Shown: in pieces, positions 8,284 through 16,712 of the stretch | Layout: every line of letters starts with the position of its first letter | How positions within the stretch are numbered: position 1 is the stretch's first letter | DNA from: JBCCGI01 sp039029355 | GTDB lineage: Bacteria > Planctomycetota > UBA1135 > GCA-002686595 | Assembly: GCA_039029355.1 (NCBI GenBank) | Contig: JBCCGI010000095.1 | Span: 1-28,186, forward strand | Direction of reading: 5' to 3' | DNA length: 28,186 nucleotides | Translations under genes and position numbers: made by a program | Notes under the pieces: generated by a model | What the model was told of the DNA's origin: nothing | The model's database searches: none | Seen by the model: the letters and a program-made list of their open reading frames with translations, nothing else

Positions 8284-10890
8284 ATGGCGCACCAGAGCAC
8301 CCACGGCGGAACCCCGGACGAGAGGGCGGAGGAGGTCCTCGCGGCCTGCCTGGCCCGGCCGCCCGGCGAGCGCCGCGCCGCCTTCGAGGCGGCGGTGCGG
8401 GACCGCCCCGAGCTGGCCCAGGGGCTGCGCGCGCGCGCCCTGGTCCTCGAGCAGCTCGGGATCGCGGCGCTCGGTGGCGGGGGAGCCGGCGCGGAGGACA
8501 CGGTCGGCGTACCCGAGCAGCTCGGCGAGTACCGCCTCCTCGAGCGCCTCGGCGGCGGCGGCATGGGGGTGGTCTACCGGGCCGTCCAGACCACGCTCGG
8601 GCGCGACGTCGCGCTCAAGCTCATCCGGCCCGGGCAGCTCTTCTCGCCCGGCACGCGGCGCCGCTTCCGCCGCGAGGCCGAGGCGCTGGCGCGGCTGCGG
8701 CATCCGGGGATCGTGTCGGTCTACGGCGTGGGCGAGGAGGACGGCATCCCGTTCTACGCGATGGAGCTGGTCGAGGGCGGCTCGCTCGAGCGCGCCCTGG
8801 GGCGGCTGCGCGGGCGGGCGCCCGAGAGCCTGACGGCGCGCGACCTCGCGCCGGCGCACGGCGGTCCGGACCGGGGCCGCTCGGACCAGGGCACCTGGGT
8901 CGACGCCTGCGTCCGGCTCGCGCTACAGCTCGCGCGCGCGCTGGATCATGCCCACGGGCGCGGCGTGATCCACCGCGACGTGAAGCCCTCCAACGTCGTG
9001 CTGTCGCGGGAGGGCGGCGCCCGGCTGGTGGACTTCGGGCTGACGCTGCTCGCCGAGGAGGAGGGGCACACGCGCGCCGGCGCGGCGCTCGGGACGCTCC
9101 CTTACATGCCGCCCGAGCAGCTCCAGGACGCGGCGGACGTCGACGAGCGCGCCGACGTCTACGCGCTCGGCGCGACGCTGTACGAGCTGCTCACCCTGCG
9201 CGCCCCCTTCGCGGGGGAGGGCAGGGTGGAGCGCCCGGACGACGGGCCCTCGAACGAGCTCGCCCTGCGCGGCCGGATCCTGGCGGGCGCGCTGCCGTCG
9301 CTGCGCGCCCGCAACCCGCGCGTGCCGCGCGACGTCGAGACGGTGTGCGTGACGGCGATGGCACCCGAGCGCGGACGCCGCTATCCCACCGCGGCCGCAC
9401 TGGCGGATGACCTGCAGCGTCTCGTCGAGCGGCGCCCGATCGCGGCGCGCCCGCCCGGGCCGCTCTTGCGGCTCCTGCGCTGGAAGCAGCGCAGCCCCGC
9501 CGCGGCCACCGCGGCGCTGCTCTCGGCGCTCGTCGCGGTCGGGGTACCGACGGCGCTCTGGATCCAGTCCGAGCGCACCGCCGGCGCGATCCAGCGCTCG
9601 CTCACTGCGGAGACCCAGGCGAAGGAGCTGGCCCAGCGGCGCCTCGAAGCGATCGAGGCGCACACCGCGAGCGCCATCGCGCGCGCCGACTTCGTGGCGG
9701 AGCTGCTGCAGGCGGTCTTCGCCGCGCAGAACTCAGGGGGCAAGCTGCCCGCGCCCGAGCTCCTCCGGCTCGGCGAAGAGCGCGTCGCGGCGCAGTACGC
9801 GGCCGACCCGCGGCTGCGCGGCGATCTGCGCATGCTGCTCGTCGCAGGCTGGATCGACCTGCGCGATCCCGCGCGGGCGCTCGAGGTCCTGGACCGCGCC
9901 GAGGCCGACTACGTCGAGGCCCACGGCGGCGCGCCGGCCGCGCCGCCGAGCGACGTCGCCCTCGACCGCGCGCGCGTCCTCAACCTGCTCGGGCGTCACG
10001 CCGAGGCCGAGGCGGAGGTCGACGGGGTCATCGCGCGCTATGGCGACCTCGACGCGGTGCCCGCGCGCTACCGCGGCTCGGCGCAGCTCCAGAAGGCGCG
10101 GGCCGCACGCGGCCTGGGGCGCCTGGAGGAGGCTGGGGAGCGGCTGCGGCGGCTGCTTGAGGGCGCGCCCCCGGCGGACACCGCGGTCGCGGTGCGCGAC
10201 GCGGTGCAGCTCGCCGTCGCGCGCCTCGAGCTCGCCCACGTGCTCGGCGACCTCGGGCGCTGGGGGGACGCCGAGGGCCACGCCGACCGCGCGATCGCAG
10301 ACCTCGGGTCGGTCCTTCCCGCGCCGCACCCCGAGCTGGTCGCCGCCCTGGGCAGTCTCGGCGTCTTCGTCAAGCGTCAGGGGCGTCTCGCCGAGGCGGA
10401 GGCGCACTACCGGCGCGCGCTCGCGATGGCGTCGGCGCTCTGGTCCGAGGACAACCTCGTCACGGCGACGATCACGCACAACCTCGCGCTCCTGGCCGAG
10501 GCGCGCGGCGACGGGGAGGCCCACCTCGCCGGGCTGCGCAGGGCGGCGGAGCTCTGCGGGCGCGTGCGCGGTACCGGCGACTTCGACACCCTGTGCGCGC
10601 GCGCCGAGCTGGCCGCCGCGCTGGCAGACGCAGGCGAGCGCGCGGAGGCCGAGGAGCTCTACGCGGAGCTCCTAGACCCACTGCGCGCCGCGCCGCGGGT
10701 CGAGCCCGTCGTCCTTGCGCGGGCGCTGCTCTGGCTCGGGCGCTTCGCGCGCGACCGCGGCGAGCGCGCGGCCGCGATCGCGCACGTCCGCGAGGCGCTT
10801 CTCGTGGTGGCCGAGTGCGAGGAATGCGCCGACTGCGAGGGCTGGGAGGAGGGCCTCGAGGCCGAGCTCGCGCGGCTGGAGCGCCGTTGA
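8284..10890 (+). CDS. Membrane Ser/Thr protein kinase with C-terminal TPR domain
   Basis: 868 residues. N-terminal ~80 residues are an acidic helical leader. The kinase domain (about 83-385) is complete: glycine loop 'LGGGGMGVVYRA' (89-100), ATP-binding Lys112 in 'VALKLI', catalytic loop 'HRDVKPSN' (230-237), 'DFG' (250-252) and 'GTLPYMPPEQ' in the activation segment, then 'DVYALGATLYELL'. A ~30-residue Gly/Asp/Arg-rich insert precedes the catalytic loop. One transmembrane helix (about 406-428) follows, then several TPR-like helical pairs to the end, predicted to lie outside the cytoplasm. This kinase-TM-TPR layout is typical of planctomycete kinases. Start: ATG at 8284 with AGGGGA upstream; an in-frame GTG sits directly before it. 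The gene converges on an ECF sigma gene, a common partner of such kinases, so regulation of that sigma factor by phosphorylation is a reasonable guess only. Confidence 0.92.
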   Translation: MAHQSTHGGTPDERAEEVLAACLARPPGERRAAFEAAVRDRPELAQGLRARALVLEQLGIAALGGGGAGAEDTVGVPEQLGEYRLLERLGGGGMGVVYRAVQTTLGRDVALKLIRPGQLFSPGTRRRFRREAEALARLRHPGIVSVYGVGEEDGIPFYAMELVEGGSLERALGRLRGRAPESLTARDLAPAHGGPDRGRSDQGTWVDACVRLALQLARALDHAHGRGVIHRDVKPSNVVLSREGGARLVDFGLTLLAEEEGHTRAGAALGTLPYMPPEQLQDAADVDERADVYALGATLYELLTLRAPFAGEGRVERPDDGPSNELALRGRILAGALPSLRARNPRVPRDVETVCVTAMAPERGRRYPTAAALADDLQRLVERRPIAARPPGPLLRLLRWKQRSPAAATAALLSALVAVGVPTALWIQSERTAGAIQRSLTAETQAKELAQRRLEAIEAHTASAIARADFVAELLQAVFAAQNSGGKLPAPELLRLGEERVAAQYAADPRLRGDLRMLLVAGWIDLRDPARALEVLDRAEADYVEAHGGAPAAPPSDVALDRARVLNLLGRHAEAEAEVDGVIARYGDLDAVPARYRGSAQLQKARAARGLGRLEEAGERLRRLLEGAPPADTAVAVRDAVQLAVARLELAHVLGDLGRWGDAEGHADRAIADLGSVLPAPHPELVAALGSLGVFVKRQGRLAEAEAHYRRALAMASALWSEDNLVTATITHNLALLAEARGDGEAHLAGLRRAAELCGRVRGTGDFDTLCARAELAAALADAGERAEAEELYAELLDPLRAAPRVEPVVLARALLWLGRFARDRGERAAAIAHVREALLVVAECEECADCEGWEEGLEAELARLERR

Positions 10891-10916
10891 GGCCGCCCGG
10901 GCCCCGACCGGCCTCA
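10888..10916. terminator. Bidirectional hairpin made from the two facing stop codons
   Basis: TGAGGCCG (10888-10895) and CGGCCTCA (10909-10916) form a perfect 8-bp stem with a 13-base GC-rich loop. The first TGA is the kinase stop; the complement of the last three bases is the sigma-factor stop. It would serve both converging transcripts. No U-tract. Confidence 0.6.
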
Positions 10917-11492
10917 GCCGCCCGCGCGCAGGCCCAGCGTCGCGAGCCGCGCCAGCGCGCGCGAGAGCAGCATGCGGGAGTTGCTCTCGGTCACCCCGAG
11001 CCGCGCGCCGATCTCGCGGTGGCTGAGCCCCTCGACCTGCGCCAGCACGATGACCTCGCGGTAGCGCTCGGGCAGCGCGTCCATGACCTGCCGCACGCGC
11101 GTGAGCTCCTCCTCCAGCGAGGCGTCGTGGCTCGGGCTCGCGCCGCCGCCGTCGGGCTCGACCGCGAGCTCGACGTTGCGCCGCGCGTCGCGCCGCTCGG
11201 CGCTCCAGAAGCGGCGCCGGGTGCTCAGCTTCATCAGCGCGGCGCGGTAGAGCCACTTGCGGAACTCCGCCTCGCCGCGGTAGACGAAGCGCCGATCGTC
11301 GAGGCGCTCCAGGAGCTCGCGGCACACCGACTGCACGAGGTCCGAGCTCGACTCCTTCGCCGCCAGCGCGCCGCGGCGCCGGTCGACGTAGCGGTAGAGG
11401 TCGGGCAGGAAGCGCTCCAGGAGCCCCGCGATCGCCTCGCCGTCCGAGCGGGAGGCCGCCTGCACGAGGTCCTCGGTGGGGCGGGTATCCAC
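10914..11492 (-). CDS. ECF-type RNA polymerase sigma factor
   Basis: 192 residues from the chosen GTG start at 11492. Region 2 is recognisable ('ESSSDLVQSVCRELLERLD', 'FRKWLYRAALMKLSTRRR'), and region 4 has the classic helix-turn-helix 'LPERYREVIVLAQVEGLSHR' followed by 'EIGARLGVTESNSRMLLSRA'. The linker is acidic and Gly-rich. It resembles the planctomycete-type ECF group that often neighbours Ser/Thr kinases. The start is the weakest point: the frame stays open upstream to about 11627 but contains only low-quality sequence there, and no strong ribosome binding site is visible for the GTG. No anti-sigma factor gene is adjacent; the convergent kinase is the only regulatory neighbour. Confidence 0.88.
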   Translation of the reverse strand: MDTRPTEDLVQAASRSDGEAIAGLLERFLPDLYRYVDRRRGALAAKESSSDLVQSVCRELLERLDDRRFVYRGEAEFRKWLYRAALMKLSTRRRFWSAERRDARRNVELAVEPDGGGASPSHDASLEEELTRVRQVMDALPERYREVIVLAQVEGLSHREIGARLGVTESNSRMLLSRALARLATLGLRAGG

Positions 11493-11587
11493 CGAAGCAG
11501 GATAGCGCGATGCAGGCCGAACCGGCGTCAAACCCGCGCCGGAGCGGCGACGCCTTACCAAGGAGCCATGAAGCTCCGCCTGGATGC

Positions 11588-11625
11588 GGCGAGCCCGCGA
11601 CCACGGGGACGGCTGCGGGCTCGCC
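11588..11625 (-). terminator. Strong hairpin downstream of the secreted-protein gene
   Basis: GGCGAGCCCGC (11588-11598) pairs perfectly with GCGGGCTCGCC (11615-11625), an 11-bp stem with a 16-base loop, 54 bases past the stop of the gene at 11679-12869. It also lies in the leader of the sigma-factor gene, so it could isolate the two same-strand genes or act on sigma expression. Confidence 0.55.
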
Positions 11626-11678
11626 AAGCGCTCACGCCCGGACCGGGGGGCGGAGCCGTGGCCGGATCCAGGGCCGGA

Positions 11679-12869
11679 TCAACGGGCCGTGAGCACGTGC
11701 ACCACCGGAACGATGCAGTCGCAGGAGGTGCGGTACCTCACCTGATAGTTCGTCGTGAACGCGCTCGGCGTGATCACGCCGCTCGGAAGATCCAGGGTGT
11801 GGGTGTCCCAGAGCTGGTTCAGGGGCTCGCCGTCCTGGCCGTTCCAGTCGGTGTCCCTGGATCCGCGGGCGTTGGTCGTGGCGTGTCCGCGGAGCTGGGT
11901 GAAGGGCGACCCGAAGGGGCCGGACAGGAGGGTGGCCTCGTCGGAGAAGCAGATGATGTTGCGCAAGCCGCTGCCCACCTGGCCGTCCGCCCCGATGCGG
12001 GTGTGCCGCATAGCGGCGGTTTGGATCGGCAGGTTGAGGAAGTGGTTGTAGTTGAACGTACCCGCCACCGAGGTGGTGAAGTTGATCGGGTGGTGGATCT
12101 GAGTCCAGGTCCCGGCGGGCACGGACGAGTGGGTGTAGAGGACCACCAGGCTCGCCCCCTCGGAGAGCGGGAAGGCGAACGTGGTCGGGTTCCAGGGATC
12201 CTCACCGGTCGTGTTTCCGGAGGGGAGCCCGCTCACGCTGTAGTCGCCGTTGATCCCGGGCAGGATGTGCGGGAGCACCGGCGCGCGGTAGGCGACGAGG
12301 TTCTGCCCGCTGCCCCAGCAGGGGTTCGGACCGACCCCGATCCGAAAGCCCGTGACCTTGTTGCCGTTGAAGTTGACCACCTGGGTGAAGGGGGTGGTCG
12401 CGGTGTTGACGATCTGCGCCCAGTAGAGGAAGGCGCTCACCGGGGTGGAGGCGCCGTTGCTGACCGGCGCTCCCCGCAGGAGGATCGTGCCGTGGCCGGT
12501 GTTGCGGGTGCCGATGCCGTTGGCGACGTGGGTGATTCCCGGCCCGGGGTAGGGCGCGAAGTCGGTGAAGTTGGGGATGTAGGCGTACTTGGTATAGACG
12601 GCCGCGGAAGTGTCCGTGAACTGGACGGCCAGTTTCTGGATCGCCTCCGCGCTCACCGGGTTGAGCTCGACCTCTCCGTCGATGCTGAGGTCCGCGGCGA
12701 GCTTGACGTCGATGTCGAGCACGGCGGCGGCCTCGTTGGCCGTCAGCTGGCCCTCGACGAAGTCGGCGTCGCCGCCGGGTTCCTCCTGGCCGTGGCTCGG
12801 CGCCGCACCGAGCCCGGCAAGGATGGCGGCGCAGCCCAAGGACGCGAAGAGTTTCCGTTCTGAATGCAT
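11679..12869 (-). CDS. Secreted beta-rich protein of unknown function
   Basis: 396 residues from the ATG at 12869 (two further in-frame ATGs lie close upstream; ribosome binding site weak). Signal peptide: Lys/Arg n-region, 'LFASLGCAAILAGLGAAPSHG' type core ending before QEE. An acidic, Ala-rich segment follows (about 25-75), then a Gly/Asn/Thr-rich beta domain with 'FLYWAQIVN', 'NGNKVTGFRIGVGPNPCWG', 'ASLVVLYTHSS' and 'DWNGQDGEPLNQLWDTHTLD'. The last part resembles the 'Asp-Thr-Asn-Trp-Asp-Gly-Gln'-like strands of secreted beta-sandwich proteins such as the DUF3344 group, but I am not certain of the family. Four Cys near the middle and end could form disulfides. It lacks the shared C-terminal domain of its neighbours. 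Likely extracellular; no enzyme motif seen. Confidence 0.75.
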   Translation of the reverse strand: MHSERKLFASLGCAAILAGLGAAPSHGQEEPGGDADFVEGQLTANEAAAVLDIDVKLAADLSIDGEVELNPVSAEAIQKLAVQFTDTSAAVYTKYAYIPNFTDFAPYPGPGITHVANGIGTRNTGHGTILLRGAPVSNGASTPVSAFLYWAQIVNTATTPFTQVVNFNGNKVTGFRIGVGPNPCWGSGQNLVAYRAPVLPHILPGINGDYSVSGLPSGNTTGEDPWNPTTFAFPLSEGASLVVLYTHSSVPAGTWTQIHHPINFTTSVAGTFNYNHFLNLPIQTAAMRHTRIGADGQVGSGLRNIICFSDEATLLSGPFGSPFTQLRGHATTNARGSRDTDWNGQDGEPLNQLWDTHTLDLPSGVITPSAFTTNYQVRYRTSCDCIVPVVHVLTAR

Positions 12870-13662
12870 AGCTATCATCACAGTCGCAAGCATGACAAGG
12901 TGGTTGGGACGGGACTTCCCACGTAGGTCCACGACCTGACGCGTCTCGAAAGCGACTCTCGAGGCGACCGATCTGCTGCGGAGGGGGAGCCAACGAAGAG
13001 GTGGCCCGCCGTGCGGCGTTGGCAAAGGAACTCCGCGCGGCCAGGGGACAATCGCGCCTAGCTCACGGTCCGCCTGCTGGCTCGGAACGAGCTTTCGTTC
13101 GGCTCAAAGGTCTTCCCTTCTCTCCCCAAGGGCACAGCGACGACCGGGTTGTTCGGTGCCGCCTTGCGAGCGCCCAGGACAAGTGGACAGAAGCGCTAAC
13201 GCGCCTCCATTGTCGAAGCTAGGCGGGCCGGGCGGAAACGACAACCGGCGCGGCGGAAAAAGAGCTGGCGGCAAAAGGGACTTCATTTCTATCTCGTTCA
13301 AGCATCGGAACTAGCGTGAACTTGTTGAACGGCGGTCGGTGCGTAGCCCCCCCGAGGCCGCCCATGTAGATGCGGGCTTCGACGGTCTCGTGATGACCTT
13401 CGACACCACCAGCGTCCTCCACATGGATGGTTGAAGGCATACGGAGTTGTCCCGTTCAAGCCGAGGCGCTGCCGAACCTGGAGCTCGCATGCGCCGGTCG
13501 GTCGCGGGTGAGCGCCGGATCCTCTGGACGGGACCCGACGCCCTCGTCGAGCCACGCGCCGGCGGCCCTTGCGACGGAGCTCTGCTCGAGGGACGACGTG
13601 CTAAGATCGCCTCTCCGAAAAGCAAACCGGCCGACCGCAGCTCGCACAAAGCGGAGGAAATC
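12870..13662. other. Long divergent intergenic region, no gene seen
   Basis: About 790 bp between two divergent secreted-protein genes. Short open frames exist on both strands, but none shows a ribosome binding site, signal peptide or recognisable family. A seven-C run near 13350 and somewhat lower GC between 13240 and 13340 are the only irregularities. Possibly decayed coding sequence; promoters of the flanking genes must lie at its two ends. Confidence 0.5.
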
Positions 13663-14166
13663 ATGCGCACTCTCTTGCTGTCCGCGCTCCTAACCGTCGC
13701 GCTCGCCTTGGGACTCGCCTCGCCTGCCAACGCGCAGACCACGGGCGTTCCCGGAGTCAACGACTACACCATCGCCGGATTCGGATCCGGATCGACTTCA
13801 TGCACCTTCTTCGCCCCGCCCATCGGGGGTGGCTGGCCGATGAGCGTGTCCGCCACCGGGCCCGGGCTTCCGGTGCTCTTCCACTACGCCATCGTCGGCA
13901 TCGTGCCCGGCTGCGTGCCGGGCTTCTTTCCGCTTGCGCCGTTGCCGTGCGTGCCCTTCCTCTTGCCCCACAGCATCGACATCGTGCTCGGCGCCGGCAG
14001 CATCCCGTTCGGCAGCTTTGCGGCCTTCACGGGCGCGGGCGGTGTCGCCACCGTGGTCGCGCCCCCCTTCGCTCCGCTCGGCCTGACGGTGACGACGCAG
14101 GCGTACGTCATCGACCCGACCTGCGGCGGCCTCGTCGCGACGCAGGCCTACACGCTCGCGCTCTAG
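13663..14166 (+). CDS. Small secreted protein consisting mainly of the shared surface domain
   Basis: 167 residues. Excellent ribosome binding site (GGAGGAAA, 4 bases before ATG). Signal peptide 1-25 ends 'SPANA' before QTT. The rest (26-167) is a compact beta domain with four to six Cys, a hydrophobic 'SIDIVLGAGSIPFGSFAAF' centre and the ending 'LTVTTQAYVIDPTCGGLVAT' followed by 'QAYTLAL'. This matches the shared planctomycete-type domain (family pattern: '...LYAQALVLDP.....SNGLxL') found as a tail on larger proteins here, but present alone. Function unknown; probably extracellular. Followed by a hairpin terminator at 14179-14205. Confidence 0.8.
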   Translation: MRTLLLSALLTVALALGLASPANAQTTGVPGVNDYTIAGFGSGSTSCTFFAPPIGGGWPMSVSATGPGLPVLFHYAIVGIVPGCVPGFFPLAPLPCVPFLLPHSIDIVLGAGSIPFGSFAAFTGAGGVATVVAPPFAPLGLTVTTQAYVIDPTCGGLVATQAYTLAL

Positions 14167-14178
14167 CCTTGCGCCATG

Positions 14179-14205
14179 GGCGGCGGGGCCACCGGTCTCG
14201 CCGCC
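14179..14205 (+). terminator. Hairpin terminator after the small secreted protein
   Basis: GGCGGCG (14179-14185) pairs with CGCCGCC (14199-14205) across a 13-base loop that can extend the stem with G-U and G-C pairs. It begins 13 bases after the stop codon. No U-tract. Confidence 0.55.
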
Positions 14206-14273
14206 TGAGCGGTCGGCTCCGGGCGCTCCAAGCGACTGGATCCGGCCGCCTTGAAGGAGCAGCTCAAGCCGGA

Positions 14274-14333
14274 GCGGTCGTCTGCGACGAGCGGCTCGGT
14301 GGGCTGCTCAAGTACGACAGGCGCGCTGCTTGA
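14274..14333 (+). pseudogene. 3' end of a decayed DDE integrase gene
   Basis: Translates AVVCDERLGGLLKYDRRAA then TGA, the same C-terminus as at 822-881. Nothing upstream continues the gene. Just downstream, 'GGTGGGGGAGCTGTGCCG' (about 14365) resembles the conserved right flank of the intact element ('AGTGGGGGAGGTGTGTCCG'). Confidence 0.7.
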
Positions 14334-14416
14334 CCCGAAAGCGCTGGCTTGAGGGGCACGCCCGGTGGGGGAGCTGTGCCGACTCAACCGATGTCGCCCG
14401 CAAGGCCCGCGTTCGG

Positions 14417-14879
14417 GCTTGTTTCGCAGGCTACGCCAGACCGCTTCCGCGGCAGCCGTCTCGCTCGGCATGATCCTCCAGTGGGATCGCTGCTCGCGCT
14501 CGTCCGCTTGCTATTCGCCGACCGCGAACGCCTGATGATGGAGAACCTCGCGCTCCGCCATCAGCTCAGCGTGCTCAAGCACAGCGTGAAGCGTCCTCGG
14601 ATCGAAGACAGCGATCGCGTGCTCTGGATCCTGCTCCGGCGGACGTTCAAGGAGTGGCGCGAAACGCTCGCCTTCGTGAGGCCGGACGCAGTCGTCCGTT
14701 GGCATCGGCAGGGCTTCCGCTACTACTGGCGGCGCAAGTCGCGCTCCAAGCCGGGCCGACCGCCGATCGGCATGGACGTGATCAACCTGATCCGGCGCAT
14801 GTCGATCGAGAGCCCACTCTGGGGCGCGCCGAAGATCCGGGCTGAGCTCGCGCTTCTGGGCCACGAAGTGGCCGAGAAG
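14417..14879 (+). pseudogene. 5' half of a DDE integrase gene, truncated
   Basis: Starts with the element's left motif GCTTGTTTCGCAG (14417-14429). The coding part from GTG 14481 is collinear with the intact copy at 24483 for about 133 codons at high identity ('RLMMENLALRHQLSVLK', 'RIEDSDRVLWILLRR', 'WHRQGFRYYWRRKSRSKPG', 'PLWGAPKIRAELALLGHEVA') and breaks off inside the helix-turn-helix at 'VAEK'. The catalytic DDE domain is missing. The frame remains open by chance to 14963. Confidence 0.9.
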
Positions 14880-14954
14880 CCCTCGGCTTTCGCTCCGCAA
14901 GGGCGATCACAAAGCGACCGAACTCGAAGCCTTCGTCGTCAATTCGCGCCCTCC

Positions 14955-15029
14955 GTGGTGTAGGAGGCCGCCCAAGCGCTCATGGACGCAGACCTCGCCG
15001 TTCGCGGTCGGCCGCGAGTCGGCCATTCG
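14955..15029 (-). pseudogene. 3' end of a decayed DDE integrase gene, opposite orientation
   Basis: Minus-strand frame reads 'RMADSRPTANGEVCVHERLG' then 'GLLHH', matching 'RIETADSRPTASGEVHAHER' in the remnant at 17338-17583. The final 'YxRAA' is lost. It lies only about 75 bases from the truncated integrase on the other strand, so the site has received at least two related elements. Confidence 0.7.
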
Positions 15030-15206
15030 ATCGCCTCACCCGAGTGCGCCTTCGGGAGTTGCCTCCCCTTGGCCCCTAGGCGGCGGCGCTGGTCAGCAGT
15101 CGGAGGTCGAGTGGGAGCCAACCGGCCGCCACCGCGTCAACCTAGCGATGCGCGAGTACCGGTCTCCGCGATGCTTGAGACGCGGCTGTACGATGAGGCA
15201 CTACGG

Positions 15207-15230
15207 GGCGCGGCGTACGTCCGCCGCGCC
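15207..15230 (-). terminator. Hairpin terminator of the gene at 15257-16540
   Basis: GGCGCGGCG (15207-15215) pairs perfectly with CGCCGCGCC (15222-15230) around a 6-base loop, 26 bases beyond the stop codon. No U-tract. Confidence 0.6.
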
Positions 15231-15256
15231 CTCCCTCACGCTCCCCCGTCACTCAC

Positions 15257-16540
15257 CTACTTGCACCAGATCATCATCTGGTAGTAGTCGATGTTGCGTC
15301 CGGGCAGCTCGAAGACCATCTCGGTGTTCCCCCCTCCGATCGCCTCGAAGTCGCAGTTGAGCGCGATCGGGTCGGGGTTGCCGGAGTAGTCGAGGTGGTC
15401 GGCGTAGAGGTTCGTGACCGCGTTGCAGATCAAGGATGCGATCAGCAGCGTGTCGTCCCCGAGCACGAGCTCCAGGCAGTCCAGCTGCGCGTCGTAGCCC
15501 ACGTAGGGGGCGTCGGTGCCGTCGTTGAAGTGGTAGGAGTGGAAGCGCGGCCGGATGGTGATCACCGTCCCCGCCGGCCACGCCTGATCGAGCACGATCT
15601 TCACCTTGCCGTCGTCCTCGGTGCCGTAGATCGTGGTGCACGAGTCGGCCCCGCGCACGTCGCTCGGCGCAGGCGGAGAGGGCGGAGCCTCGAAGGTGAA
15701 GGCCGCCGTCGAGGCCATGGTCAGCCCCGTCCCCTCCGGGTCCTGCGACCAGGCCCAGCCGGGCATCAGCGGGTTGATCAGCGGGTTGCCGGTGTAGTCG
15801 CTGTGCTCATTCCCGGCTCCGGTGGCCACCATGACCTGCACCGGCAGCCCCATCAGCTCCGGGGGCACGTTGCCCACTACGGCCGTCAGGTCGTTGCCGC
15901 TCACCCCGGTCACCTCGAAGCCCAGGAGCTGGTCCCCGGCCTTGCCGGCGATGCAGTAGTTAAGCGGGTCCGGATCCAGCGCGATGGCCGGGTCGACCGC
16001 CAGCGTGATCGTCTCCCCCGGCGCGGCGGACTCCAGCGAGAGGTCGAACTCGTGCGGCGTGCTGAGGGTGAAGTCGAGCGGAACCGCGTTGCTGGCTCCC
16101 TGGAGTGCGAGCGGGTCCGCATCCCCCAGCACCACGTAGGCGTGGTGGAACGTCAGCCCGACCAGACTCGTGTGGAAGCCCAGCGGCAGGGCGAAGGTCG
16201 CCGTGGCCTGACCCAACCCGTCCAGGGCTCCGAAGGAGTTGGTTAGCGGCGGGGAGTTGGGGTTGTTGACGGTGATGTTGAAGTACGCCGACGGGTTGAT
16301 CGGGATGTGCACGCCGCCGATGGTGAGCCCGGGAGTCGTGCCGGCGGAGGTTCCGATCAAGAAGTAGTTTGACCCTGCAAACGCTACTCCCGCGTCCAGG
16401 GAGAGCGTCTGGCTGCCGCCCGCGGCGACGTCGATCGACGCCACGTCGCCGCTGAGGGTTTGGGCGGAGAGTCCGGTGGCCCCGGCCAGCAAGACGGCGC
16501 CGGAGAGGCAGCTGGAGAGCGAGACGGGAAGGTGATTCAC
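15257..16540 (-). CDS. Secreted protein with N-terminal shared surface domain
   Basis: 427 residues. GTG start at 16540 with AAGGAG eight bases upstream; signal peptide 1-26 ends 'GLSAQ'. Residues about 30-160 are the shared domain: 'GSNYFLIGTSAGTTPGLTIG', 'HIPINPSAYFNITVNNPNSP', 'GFHTSLVGLTFHHAYVVLG' and the closing 'ASNAVPLDF'. The remaining ~270 residues are an uncharacterised beta-rich region with 'VKIVLDQAWPAGTVITIRPR' and a C-terminus 'RNIDYYQMMIWCK'. Unlike the other carriers, the shared domain is at the front, showing it is an independent module. Likely extracellular; partner or ligand unknown. Confidence 0.82.
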   Translation of the reverse strand: MNHLPVSLSSCLSGAVLLAGATGLSAQTLSGDVASIDVAAGGSQTLSLDAGVAFAGSNYFLIGTSAGTTPGLTIGGVHIPINPSAYFNITVNNPNSPPLTNSFGALDGLGQATATFALPLGFHTSLVGLTFHHAYVVLGDADPLALQGASNAVPLDFTLSTPHEFDLSLESAAPGETITLAVDPAIALDPDPLNYCIAGKAGDQLLGFEVTGVSGNDLTAVVGNVPPELMGLPVQVMVATGAGNEHSDYTGNPLINPLMPGWAWSQDPEGTGLTMASTAAFTFEAPPSPPAPSDVRGADSCTTIYGTEDDGKVKIVLDQAWPAGTVITIRPRFHSYHFNDGTDAPYVGYDAQLDCLELVLGDDTLLIASLICNAVTNLYADHLDYSGNPDPIALNCDFEAIGGGNTEMVFELPGRNIDYYQMMIWCK

Positions 16541-16712
16541 TGTGGCTCCTTCTTCGTTGAGGTTTGGGGAGTCCAGTGACGCCCCGGTAGCCCTAGGTCC
16601 GAAGAGCCGCCGCCCTTCTTACAGCGGGTCCGAGAAACCTGCCGGGTGTGCGGTGACTAGGACGTGTCCGCAACCGGCGCTACGCCGGCGAGGTCCCTGC
16701 CGGTAGGCGAGG

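Noticed and set aside
13219..13440. Minus-strand frame containing 'ETVEARIYMGGLGGATHRPP'
   Set aside because: Runs through a seven-C tract, has no ribosome binding site and no recognisable family; treated as chance or old debris.
13569..13607. Possible promoter TTGCGA ... TAAGAT before the small secreted protein
   Set aside because: The spacing is 27 bp, too long for a housekeeping promoter; not reported as a feature.
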